Made by a program: the position numbers and the translations under genes. From Poriferisodalis sp965226645 (lineage in GTDB: Bacteria > Actinomycetota > Acidimicrobiia > Acidimicrobiales > Poriferisodalaceae), in NCBI GenBank assembly GCA_965226645.1, contig CBDDDL010000004.1:868001-932000 (forward strand): 64,000 nt of DNA. Reading direction: 5' to 3'. The notes under the pieces were generated by a model, which ran no database searches, had not been told where the DNA came from, and saw only the letters and a program-made list of their open reading frames with translations. This document shows positions 8,729 through 17,651 of this stretch, one piece after another (the stretch's first letter is position 1; each line of letters begins with the position of its first letter).

Positions 8729-11700
8729 TTAATCCTGCTCAGCCAGTTCCCTGACTCGTTCGGCCAGAGCAGCGCGGAATCGTTCCACGGAGGCCATCTT
8801 GATGTCCTCGTAGCCGCGGACCTCGTCGGCCAATCCGGCGACGGCTACCGCCTGTTCGTATCGGGCGGCGCCCGGATCGCGTTCCAGCGCCGCGCACGCG
8901 GCCCCCACGCCCGCCAGGTACTCGTCCCGCAGCGCCCGCTCCGTGCGGCGCACCTCGGTGTGCCCGAACGGGTCGAACCAACGGCCTCGGAGGCGCTTGC
9001 CACGAGCGAGCAGCGCGAACACCGGCCGCCATGCCACGCAGATGCGGATCTTGGAGGTGCGGCCCAGTGAACGCAGCACCGGAGGGTGCAGCTTCCATGC
9101 GACGACCCCGCCACTCGTCGCAGCCAGATCTTCAGCCACCTCGTTCGCTGCGGGATCGCACATGAGACGCGCAACTTCGTACTCGTCCTTGTAGGCGGTC
9201 AGTTTGAACAGCCCCGCCGCGGCAGCCGCAGTCAGCCTGCCGGAGCCATCACCGACTGCACGATCCGCCCGGGCAACCGGTTCGAGGGCGTCGAGATACT
9301 GCCTTGCGAGCTTCGATGACTGGTAGGCGCACAGTTCAGTCACGAAACGCGTCAGATCGTCAAGTGCCAGGCTGGCGCCCGTCGCGTCTTCCTCTGCCAG
9401 GCCGGCGCCTGCCAGTCCCTCCATGCGCTCCGCGAGATCGCCCGGCACCTTGGCGCCAGGATCGTCGACGGTGCTGGGCACCGCCGCTGCAGCGGCAGCT
9501 TCGACCAGTGCGGGCTCGGCGACCATCGTGCGACCCCAGCGAAATGCGGCGAGATTCGCAGCGACCGCGACGCCGTTCAGCTCGATGGCGGCTTCGATGC
9601 TTGCCGGCGTCAACGGCAGCGCGCCGGCTTGGGTGGCCATCCCAACCACGAACACGTTGGCCGTAACCGACGAGCCGAGCAGCGACGTCACGATCGCGTT
9701 CACGTCGGCCCAGTGCCGGCAGTCCGCTCGTGTGACCGCAGCGACACGCTCGGTCAGCTCATCCGACGCAGGCATGTCGATCGTCGGATCCGCAACCATC
9801 GCGCCGGTCGGCGTCGCCGAGATCGAGCCGACGACAGCCGTGCGGTCGGGATCGGCCACGTCGAGACCCGCTGCCGAGGCTGCGACCAGCAGGTCAAACG
9901 CGAGGATCAGGTCGGCCTGGCCGCTGCCCAGCCTCGCGGTGGTGGGCGTGTCGAGCCGGGTGAATCGCAGATCACCGACGACGGTTCCCGCCTTCTGCGA
10001 CAGACCGATCTGGTCGAGACCTCGCGTTTCAAAGCCGTCGAACATCGCCGCGGTGCCCAGCATCTGATTGACCGTCACCACACCGGTGCCGCCGATCCCG
10101 CACATGCGCACCGAGACGGCGTCAGGATTCACGACCGGGACCGGCGTTGGCAATTCGGCGGGAGGCTCGGTTCGCGAGCGCGGGGCGCCGTCACTCGGCG
10201 ACGAGCGACGACGCAGCGGCTCGAGCATCTCGCGTATCGCGCTACGCAGCGGTCCCGGCTGGGTGACGGTCATGAATGACGGGCAGTCGCCGTCGAGGCA
10301 GGAGTAGTCCAGATTGCACGTCGTCTGATCGATACGCGTCTTGCGCCCGAAGAACGTGTCGACCGGCTGCACCGACAGACAATTGCTCTTGTCACCGCAG
10401 TCCCCGCATCCCTCGCAGATGCGTTCATTGATGACGACGCGCTGGGTCGGAGTGGGCTGTGTGCCGCGCTTGCGATGCCGGCGCGCCTCTGCAGCGCACT
10501 GCTGATCGTGAATCAGCACGGTCACGCCGTCGATGCCAGCGAGCAATTCCTGAGCCTGCGTGAGCCGGTCGCGGCTCCACACCTCAACGTCGCCGGGAAG
10601 AGTCCGAGTGCGGTAGACGGACGGGTCGTCGGTCGTCACCAGCACCTTCGCGACGCCGCCCGCCAGAAGTGCCGCAGCGACGTCGGGCACGCTCAGCTGG
10701 CCAGCGGGGTCCTGCCCGCCCGTCATTGCGACGGCACGGTTCCACAGCAGCTTGTATGTGATGTTCGATCCGGCAGCGACCGCTCCGGTGATCGCGAGCT
10801 GGCCACTGTGGAAGTAGGTGCCGTCGCCGAGGTTCTGGAAGATGTGCCGCGTCTCGACGAAAGGTTCCATCCCCACCCACTGGGTGCCCTCCTGGCCCAT
10901 GGAGGTCAGCCCGATGATGTCGCCGACCCGGTCAGGGTCCATCAGCAGCGCCATCGTGTGGCAGCCGATGCCCGCACCTACGAGCGAGCCGTCCGGCACC
11001 ACCGTCGAGCGGTTGTGCGGGCATCCCGAGCAGAAGTACGGGCTGCGGCTCTGTGCAAGCGGAAGCTCAATGCGAACCCGCTCGGCGGGCTTTGGCACCA
11101 GTCGGTCGCCGATGCGTGCGCACAGGCGGCTGCGCAATGGCCCGATCAGCTCGTCGGCGGTCAGCGCACCGTGGGACGCCAACAGCATCCGGTCCTCCTC
11201 GTCGGTCTTGCCGACGATGCGGGGATGATGCGACTGGTTGTACAGCGCATCCTTGAGCAGCGACTCGATGTTGGGGCTCTTCTCCTCGATGACAAACAGC
11301 TCGGACAGCCCGCGTGCGAAGTGTCTGGCCCGCTCAGCGCTGAACGGGATCGGCATGCCCATACGGACCAGCCGGATACCCGCGGTACGCACCGAGGCGT
11401 CATCGGTCAGGCCGAGCCGTCGCAGCGCCTCACGCACCTCTCGGTAGGTGATGCCAGATGCCACGATGCCAATCCAGGCATCAGGTGGGTCGACGGTCGC
11501 TTCGTTGAGCCGATTCGCCGCGGCGTAGGCAATGGCGAGCGGATACCTGACCTCGATGATCTCGCGTTCGATGTCTACCGTGTGGGGGGTCAGCAGGTAG
11601 CCGTCGGGTGCGTGCCGGTACGCCTTGCCGTCGATGGTGGGGATAGTCGGATCGAACCGATCTGGATCGAGCAGCACCGTGGCGGCCCCATCAGCGACAT

Positions 11701-12310
11701 CGGCCACGATCTTGAGGCTCGTCCACAGACCAGTGGCGCGAGACATGGTGATCGCATGGCGGCCCAGATCGAGCGCCTCGGCGGGAGTGCCCGGATACAG
11801 CACCGGAATGTGCAGGTCAGCCATGGTGCCCGCCGAGCTCGATGGGATGGTCGAGCTCTTGGCGGCCGGGTCGTCGCCGGCGATGGCCACTGCGCCGCCT
11901 CTCGGATCAGCCCCTGCAAACACAGCGTGACGCAACGCGTCTGTGGCGCGGTCCACGCCAGGCGCCTTGCCGTACCAGATGCCCACGACACCGTCGTAGC
12001 GGGCGTCGGGGCGTGTCGTGGCCAACTGGCTGCCCATGACTGCAGTGGCTGCCTGTTCCTCGTTCACGGCGGGCGAATGGACGATCGGCAGGTCCGTCGC
12101 AGCGCGCGCCGCCGCAACTGCAGAGTCGTAGCCGCCCAGTGGCGAGCCGGGATAACCCGACACGAACGCGGCCGTCTGCAGGCCTGCCCGCCGGTCGGCC
12201 CGCAGCTGCTCGATCGGCAGCCGGGCCAAGGCCTGCAGCCCGGTCATGAAGGTCAGGCCGCGGTCGTCGGTGTAGCGACCCAACAGCCGGTACGTCTCCG
12301 CGAGGCTCAT
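8729..12310 (-). CDS. indolepyruvate ferredoxin oxidoreductase family protein (fused subunits)
   Basis: A 1193-aa thiamine-diphosphate enzyme that oxidatively decarboxylates aryl-pyruvates (indole- or phenylpyruvate class) to acyl-CoA with ferredoxin as acceptor. An N-terminal pyruvate-oxidoreductase-like domain and a TPP-binding region (CSGCPHN) are followed by cysteine clusters for 4Fe-4S centres (ICEGCGDCGDKSNC and CNLDYSCLDGDCPSF, about residues 630-680) and a gamma-like domain beginning MCGIGGTGVV near 740. The ATG at 12310 is chosen because GGAG lies 7 nt upstream; the longer open frame is not used. It sits next to tyrA and aroA, which hints at aromatic amino-acid metabolism, but the substrate is inferred. 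Confidence 0.9.
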   Translation of the reverse strand: MSLAETYRLLGRYTDDRGLTFMTGLQALARLPIEQLRADRRAGLQTAAFVSGYPGSPLGGYDSAVAAARAATDLPIVHSPAVNEEQAATAVMGSQLATTRPDARYDGVVGIWYGKAPGVDRATDALRHAVFAGADPRGGAVAIAGDDPAAKSSTIPSSSAGTMADLHIPVLYPGTPAEALDLGRHAITMSRATGLWTSLKIVADVADGAATVLLDPDRFDPTIPTIDGKAYRHAPDGYLLTPHTVDIEREIIEVRYPLAIAYAAANRLNEATVDPPDAWIGIVASGITYREVREALRRLGLTDDASVRTAGIRLVRMGMPIPFSAERARHFARGLSELFVIEEKSPNIESLLKDALYNQSHHPRIVGKTDEEDRMLLASHGALTADELIGPLRSRLCARIGDRLVPKPAERVRIELPLAQSRSPYFCSGCPHNRSTVVPDGSLVGAGIGCHTMALLMDPDRVGDIIGLTSMGQEGTQWVGMEPFVETRHIFQNLGDGTYFHSGQLAITGAVAAGSNITYKLLWNRAVAMTGGQDPAGQLSVPDVAAALLAGGVAKVLVTTDDPSVYRTRTLPGDVEVWSRDRLTQAQELLAGIDGVTVLIHDQQCAAEARRHRKRGTQPTPTQRVVINERICEGCGDCGDKSNCLSVQPVDTFFGRKTRIDQTTCNLDYSCLDGDCPSFMTVTQPGPLRSAIREMLEPLRRRSSPSDGAPRSRTEPPAELPTPVPVVNPDAVSVRMCGIGGTGVVTVNQMLGTAAMFDGFETRGLDQIGLSQKAGTVVGDLRFTRLDTPTTARLGSGQADLILAFDLLVAASAAGLDVADPDRTAVVGSISATPTGAMVADPTIDMPASDELTERVAAVTRADCRHWADVNAIVTSLLGSSVTANVFVVGMATQAGALPLTPASIEAAIELNGVAVAANLAAFRWGRTMVAEPALVEAAAAAAVPSTVDDPGAKVPGDLAERMEGLAGAGLAEEDATGASLALDDLTRFVTELCAYQSSKLARQYLDALEPVARADRAVGDGSGRLTAAAAAGLFKLTAYKDEYEVARLMCDPAANEVAEDLAATSGGVVAWKLHPPVLRSLGRTSKIRICVAWRPVFALLARGKRLRGRWFDPFGHTEVRRTERALRDEYLAGVGAACAALERDPGAARYEQAVAVAGLADEVRGYEDIKMASVERFRAALAERVRELAEQD

Positions 12311-12499
12311 CTCGATGCTCCGGGTGGTGCGTGCGCTGCGTTGATTTCGATGACTCCATTGTGGCCGCTGGCAAGCGCGACCGGACGCAGCGATCCGCCC
12401 CTGACGACCGTCAACGCTCAACACTTCGCGATTCAGCGTCTCGTAGCCCGCCGTCACTTCAATCCGCACATCAGCACAAGTCCGACCACGTGCGCTCGC

Positions 12500-12505
12500 T
12501 ACCTT
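12500..12505 (+). promoter_or_regulatory. -10 box of leaderless PHP-ATPase operon
   Basis: TACCTT lies 6 nt before the ATG at 12512. The rest of the 201-nt divergent gap (12311-12511) must also hold the promoter of the oppositely oriented oxidoreductase gene. I see no other clear element in it. Confidence 0.45.
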
Positions 12506-12511
12506 GGGCAC

Positions 12512-12800
12512 ATGCCAGCCCACGACGCCAGTTCTTGGAGCTACCCAGGGGCGCGCTGGTGGAAGTTTGACTTCCACACCCACACCCCTGCATCGTCTGA
12601 CTATCGCGAACCAGACACGGTAACGCCGCGAGACTGGCTGCTTGATTTCATGCGGGCGGGCATCGACTGCGTCGCGATCACCGATCACAATTCCGGCGAC
12701 TGGATCGACCCGCTCAAGTCGGCGTTGGACGAATTGGAATCAGAGTCGCATTCTGAGTTTCAACCACTTCATCTCTTCCCCGGCGTCGAGCTCACCGCTA
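12512..12800 (+). pseudogene. PHP-ATPase (TrlF-like), fragment 1: start of PHP domain
   Basis: The first 96 codons of a PHP-phosphoesterase/ATPase fusion. Metal-binding PHP motifs are intact: FDFHTHT (His22, His24), AITDHN (His59) and FPGVE (Glu93). The frame then runs into inserted DNA and stops at 12847. Removing everything from 12801 to 15856 and joining at the shared TA restores ...GVELTA-SGGTHVLAIFD with no frame change, so the break is due to insertion. The family is known as fused PHP plus SMC/ABC-type ATPase proteins of roughly 900-1000 aa, found among predicted conflict-system genes. Confidence 0.8.
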
Positions 12801-12801
12801 G

Positions 12802-12900
12802 GAGTCTGGTCGGCAATAGGAGTCAGGCCCAGATTGCAAGCCTCTGACCTGCAGTTTTGTGTTCATCAAACACCCGAAATGCGACTTTCCGACCACGCTC
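12802..12900. mobile_element. MITE-like 99-bp inverted-repeat element
   Basis: The element is bounded by CTAG at 12798-12801 and 12901-12904. Its ends form an imperfect inverted repeat (GGAGTCTGGTCGGCAA against GGAGCGTGGTCGGAAA, counting the flanking G). It is too short to code. Its GGAG(T/C)CTG-type ends resemble those of the IS1182-type element nearby (GGAGCCTGCTGA), so it may be a non-autonomous derivative mobilised by that transposase; this is inference. Confidence 0.6.
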
Positions 12901-12903
12901 CTA

Positions 12904-14075
12904 GTGTCATGTTTGTTTAGTTGGTCGCGGTAATATGGTGGGGCGGCAGCGTGGCTGCGGCAGGCGATGAACGGAGGCAGACATGGGTGCACGGCGGGGA
13001 CGGCCGACGGTCGCGATCGTGCTGGACGACGAGGAACGCGAGACGCTCGAGCGGTGGGCGCGCCGCCCGAAGTCGTCTCAGGCGCTGGCGCTGCGGTGCC
13101 GGATCGTGCTGGGGGCGGCCGAGGGCCGCTACGACAAAGAGATCGCCGGGGCGCTGGGGTGCCATCCCGCGACGGTGTCGAAGTGGCGCCGCCGTTTCGC
13201 CGAGCGCCGTCTCGACGGGCTCTGCGACGATCCGCGGCCGGGTCCGCCGCGCACCATCGACGACGCCGCCGTCGAGAGGGTGATCGTGCTCACCTTGGAG
13301 TCCGCGCCCGCCGACGCGACGCACTGGTCGACGCGGTCGATGGCCAAAGCGGTGGGCATCTCGCCGTCGTCGGTGCATGCCATCTGGGGGGCGTTCGGCC
13401 TCAAGCCCCACCTCGCCGAGGAGTCCGAGCTGTCCCCGGACCCGCAGTCCGTCGACAAGGCCTGCGACGTCGTGGGGCTGTACCTGAACCCCCCAGAGGC
13501 CGCGGTCGTGCTGTGCGTGGACGAAAAGACCGGCATCGGGGCCCTGGACCGCACCGCCCCGATCCTGCCGCTGATGCCCGGCACGCCCCAGCGGCGCACC
13601 CACGACTACCGCCGCCACGGCACCACCAACCTGTTCGCGGCGCTCGACACCGCCTCGGGCAACGTCATCACGTCGATGACGCCCCGGCACCGCTCAGAAG
13701 AATTCAGAAAGTTCTTGAACCTCATCGACAAAGAAGTCCCCTCCCACCTCGACGTCCACGTCGTGGCAGACAACGTCTCCACCCACAAGACCCCCGCCGT
13801 CAAACGCCGGCTCATCGCGCACCCCCGCTTCAAGCCCCCGCTTCACCCCCACCTACAGCTCCCCGATGAACCTCGTCGAGCGCTGGTTCTCAGAGCTCAC
13901 CACCAAATGGCTCCGACGCGGCACCCACACCAGCACCACAGACCTCAAAGACTCAATCAACGCCTGGGTCGACAACCCGAACAACGATCCCAAACCCTTC
14001 ATATGGCGCAAGACCGCAGACGAGATACTCGACAACCTCGCCTCATATATCCAACGAATTCCCCAAACAGGACAC
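12904..14075 (+). mobile_element. IS630-family insertion sequence
   Basis: About 1.17 kb, flanked by TA (12902-12903 and 14076-14077) as expected for the IS630 family. Terminal inverted repeats start GTGTCATGTTTG on the left and GTGTCCTGTTTG on the right. It holds one transposase gene split by a frameshift. It lies directly between the small inverted-repeat element and the IS1182-type element, sharing a CTAG junction with each. Confidence 0.88.
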
Positions 14076-14078
14076 TAG
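12983..14078 (+). pseudogene. IS630-family transposase, two frames
   Basis: The N-terminal frame (from ATG 12983) has helix-turn-helix motifs (GCHPATVSKWRRRF) and two catalytic blocks of the DDE domain, CVDEKTG and VVADNVSTHKT. The third (NLVERWFSEL, with the catalytic Glu) lies in another frame that is open through 13866-14078. The switch must occur near 13835-13850 in a C-rich stretch. Some IS630 transposases are made by programmed frameshifting, so this may be functional; it may equally be a decay mutation. Confidence 0.85.
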
Positions 14079-14098
14079 GAGCCTGCTGAGCAAGCCGT

Positions 14099-14275
14099 TT
14101 GTGGGCGTGTCAGAGGGTGTTTGTGTCGGGCGTGGTTTGGCGGTCCGGTGGGCGGTTGTGTGCGGTGCGGGGTGGTTGGCGGTGTGGGGGTGGCTGTTCG
14201 GGGCTGTGTGTGTGGGGTTCGGGCTGGGTTTGGGTGTCGCGGTGGGTTGTTGGGGGTGTTTTGTGGTGGTGGTGG
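14099..14275. other. GT-rich strand-biased tail of the IS1182-type element
   Basis: Between the transposase stop and the left terminal repeat the plus strand is almost entirely G and T, with very few A or C residues. I see no supported gene in either strand. It is the 3' untranslated end of the transposase transcript, which would be CA-rich. Confidence 0.5.
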
Positions 14276-15789
14276 TCAGTTGATGGCCCAGTGGCGGCCG
14301 TTGTGTGTGATTCCGAGGTTGGTGAGTCGTTTGAGGTTGACTGCGGCGGCGCGGGTGGTGAGCCATTGCCGGTTTTTGTGGATGCCTCGGTAGGGGCATC
14401 TTCGGTTGTTGCGCACGAGCCACGCGATGGAGCGTTCGGCCATGGGCCGCCATCGGCGGTAGTCGTGGTCGAAGCTGTCGGTGCGGGCCTGTTTGCGGGC
14501 TGTTTTGAGGAGCTGGTGGTGGGGGTGGATTTTGATGGTGCGCCCGTCTTTGGCGGTGGTGCAGCGTCCTCGCGCCGGGCATGTGCGGCAGTGGCGGCCG
14601 AAGCGTGCTGTGGCTTTGGGGCTGATCGTCACGGTGATGCCTTCGGGGCAGGTCACGGTGCCGGCGTCGAGGTCGATGTCGAAGTCGTCGATGCTGTACC
14701 CGCCTTCGACTGCGGTCTGGATCGGCGGGGGCTTGATCACCGCGGTCATCTCGCGTTCGGCGAGATGGGAGCGCAGGTCCCCGGTGCCATAGGCGCTGTC
14801 GCCGTACACCTCGGTGCCGGCGGGCTCGTCGGCGATCAGGCCGGGCGCGGCCTGCGCGTCGCCGACATCGCCCGCGGTGAGGTCCACCGCGGTGATCAGA
14901 CCCGTGTCGGGCTCGGCCGCGATGTGGGCCTTGTAGCCGTCCCGGTAGACGCTGCGCGACTTATGCACATGACGCGACTCGGGATCCACCACCGAGATCA
15001 CTCGCCCCGGCGCGGTGCGCCGCGCGATGCGCCACCGTCCCGGGGCGTCGCCGGGCTCCACGTCTTGGCCCGCGACCAGCGCCAGCAACGCCACCGCGTC
15101 GCCCTGAGCGTCGTCCAGATCGAGATCTTCTGCTGTGCCGATCAGCTCCAGTGCGTCGTCGACGAGCTCGCTCACGAGCCGTTCCACGTCGCCGGGATCG
15201 CCCCAGTCCACCACCGCCCCGCCGGTGTCGAGATTGCGTTCGCGCACCCACACATCGCCGAGCCCGCCGTGGAGCTTGCGGACCCTACGGATCTGGTTCA
15301 CCAGCATCGTGACGGTGTCCTGACGCGCCACCGCGTCATCGAGCACAGTCGAGTCCAGCACCCGCCGGTGGCTCTTCGCTACCGCGCCGCACTCAGCGAT
15401 CAACTCGCTCACCACCCGGAACACCCGATCAGGATCACCGCTCGCACGCAGCCGGTTGCGCCACAGCGTCAGCACCGTGTGATGGAACGCCTCATCAGTC
15501 AACGCCAGCCCGCAGCAGCCTTCCACGCGATATCAGTCGCCAGCCGCCGGCACGCCTGCCGATCCGACAAGCCTTCGAGCGCCTGGAGCACCATCACGGT
15601 CGCGACCACCTCGCCCGGCACCGACGGACGCCCCCGACGCGACCCGAACAAATCAGCGAACAACCCGTCCGGGAACAACCTGCTGCGATGCTCAGCCAAG
15701 AACGCGTGCACCGAGCCCACGCCCACCAGATGCCCGCACAACGCCCGCGCATCCAACAACTCACGATCCAAACGGCACGAACCCTGCAT
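14276..15789 (-). pseudogene. IS1182-type transposase, frameshifted
   Basis: The N-terminal DUF772 part (from ATG 15789, MQGSCRLDREL..., through CRRLATDIAWK) and the long DDE part (CGLALTDEAFHH... to GRHWAIN) lie in different frames. The break is near 15500-15515, where one base appears missing in a run of GCTGC repeats. Together they would give about 500 aa, the usual size. The C-terminal part has VYRDGYKAHIA, a Cys-rich CRTCPARGRC segment and a final RSIAWLVRNNRRCPYRG block typical of the family. Confidence 0.82.
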
Positions 15790-15856
15790 GCCCACATCCT
15801 CCCGCGCCAACACCCCCAACACGCGGAAATCCACTCCAATAAATCAGCAGGCTCCT

Positions 15857-16528
15857 AGCGGCGGCACGCACGTGCTCGCCATCTTCGATCCCAGCAAGCA
15901 CGCCAGCGACATCGACAGCCTGCTCGGAGCCGTCGGATACCACGCCCCCCACAAAACCAGCGAACGAGGCGCTAACAAGCAAGCGGCCGATAAGTCCGTC
16001 ATCGAGGTCGTGAAACAAATCGCCGAACTCGGCGGAATTGCGATCCCAGCCCACGTCGACCGAGACAAGGGTCTCTGGGAGCTGACGGGGAACACTTTGG
16101 AGCCAGTGCTGACCAGCGGTGACGTGTTCGCCATTGAAGTCGCGGAACGTTCGGCCGCGAAACCGGAGCTCTATCGGCAGCACCGTCTTGCGTGGGCGGA
16201 GGTGTTGGGCTCGGATTCCCACAGGCCCTCGGGTGGCAACGGCCACAAGCATCCGGGATCCCACTACACGTGGATCAAGATGGAAGAACCGTCCATTGAG
16301 GGGCTTCGCTTGGCTCTTCTCGACGGCGAGAGATTCTCCGTGCAGCGCAGCGACGTGTCTGAACCCGCGATGCCGCCGCCTTTACCCGCCCACCACATCC
16401 GAGCCATCGAAATCGCCGACGCGCGCTATATGGGCCGTGGCCAGACGGCAGTCGTGAGATTCAGTCCGTGGCTCAACGTTCTGATCGGAGGTCGAGGTAC
16501 GGGAAAATCCACCGTGGGCGAACTCCAT
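15857..16528 (+). pseudogene. PHP-ATPase (TrlF-like), fragment 2: end of PHP domain and Walker A
   Basis: 224 codons continue fragment 1 in frame. They contain the remaining PHP motifs (AIPAHVD and the DxH-type GSDSHRP) and then the start of an ATPase domain with a P-loop GGRGTGKST at about 16486-16513. The frame is interrupted 5-6 codons after the P-loop by an IS30-type element. No stop codon or frameshift has accumulated here, so the insertions may be fairly recent. Confidence 0.8.
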
Positions 16529-17651
16529 CGGTGGTTGCAAGTGAACGGTCATGATGACCGTTGCGAACACATGCAGCCGACCGATGGAGGTGTCCAGTAT
16601 GGCAGCGAGGCTGAGTTTGGATGAGCGGGTGTTCATCGAGTCGTCGCTCGGGACGGGCCGCAGCGTCGCGGACGCAGCGCAGCGGCTGGGCCGTGATCGG
16701 TCCACGGTGCATCGCGAGCTGGCCCGCTGCGCCGGGCGGGCGGGCTATGACGCCCGCTGGGCGCACGCGTCGGCGTGCGCGAGGGCGCGACGAGAGCGAA
16801 CGCCCAAGCTGGCGGCCGATCGGGTGCTGGCCGCCGCGGTCGATGAGCGCTTGAAGCTGAGGTGGTCCCCGCACGCGACCGCGGCGGACCTGCGCGAGGC
16901 GGGCATGAGCGTGTGCGCGGAGACGATCTATCGGGCGTGCTACGCGAACGACGCGCGCAGCGGCCTGCCCGCCGGCACCTGGCCGCGAAGCTGCCGCGGC
17001 GCTGTCGGCGCCGTCGGCCGCGCTGCGTGCGCAGGCCCACCAGCCCAGCCCGCTGGCGCGAATACCGGCCGGTAGCCGACCGGCCCGACGACGTCGAGGA
17101 CCGTATGGCTAGAGCCCGGCCACTTTGGCGACCTCATCGTCGGCAAAGCGTCACCGCCGCGGTCACCCTCGCAGAGCGCACCAGCCGCTACACGGTCACC
17201 GCAGCGCTGCCCGACGGCTACGGCGCGCCGCCGATCGCCGCCGCGGTCACCGCGGCGATGGGCCGCCAGCCCGCCTCGCCCGGCGCTCGTGCGCAGCCTC
17301 ACCTGGGACCAAGGCCGCGAGATGGCGGCCGCTGGGCCGACGATCGAGGCCGCGCTCGGCATCGAGGTGTTCTTCTGCGAGCCGCGCTCGCCGTGGCAGC
17401 GCCCACCAACGAGCAGACCAACGGCGCTGCTGCGCCGATGGTCCCCAAAGGCACCAGTCCTCAGGCCGAACGGTGCGCCACCGGCTCAACCGCGGCGGCA
17501 ACCGCCAGGCCAACAACGCACTGTCGACATCGGACAACTGCGGCTCTCGGTCATCGAGGACAACCTCAACCACATGCCCCGCCGACTCCACCACTCGGGC
17601 GCACCCGCCGCCGACATCTCGCTCGAACGCTCACTTGCATAGGAACCACCG
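16529..17651 (+). mobile_element. IS30-type insertion sequence remnant
   Basis: About 1.1 kb with imperfect terminal inverted repeats: CGGTGGTT then GCAAGTGAACG on the left, and CGGTGGTT then CCTATGCAAGTGAGCG on the right, which has five extra bases. The exact ends and target duplication are uncertain. The transposase inside is scattered over several frames, so the copy is degenerate. Confidence 0.7.
16599..17642 (+). pseudogene. IS30-family transposase, degenerate
   Basis: The N-terminal part has the IS30 helix-turn-helix (LSLDERVFIESSLGTGRS, then LGRDRSTVHREL). Later pieces in other frames include a beta-strand block (VTLAERTSRYTVTAALP) and the catalytic core pieces SLTWDQGREM and EVFFCEPRSPWQR. 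At least three frame changes are needed to join them, so no functional transposase is expected. Confidence 0.82.

Larger units (their letters stand above)
14079..15854 (-). mobile_element. IS1182-type insertion sequence
   Basis: About 1.78 kb, bounded by CTAG at 14075-14078 and 15855-15858. Its terminal inverted repeats are exact over at least 11 bp (GAGCCTGCTGA / TCAGCAGGCTC). It carries a DUF772-type transposase on the minus strand. Its right junction is the point where the PHP-ATPase reading frame resumes. Confidence 0.85.

Noticed and set aside
10475..12511. A long open frame on the plus strand (part of a 790-aa frame ending at 12847)
   Set aside because: It is antisense to the ferredoxin oxidoreductase gene and has no recognisable protein motifs until the PHP start at 12512. 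High GC keeps the reverse frame open.
14099..16624. An 841-aa plus-strand frame
   Set aside because: Its first 1.75 kb is antisense to the IS1182-type transposase. Only the part after 15857 (PHP-ATPase) is real.
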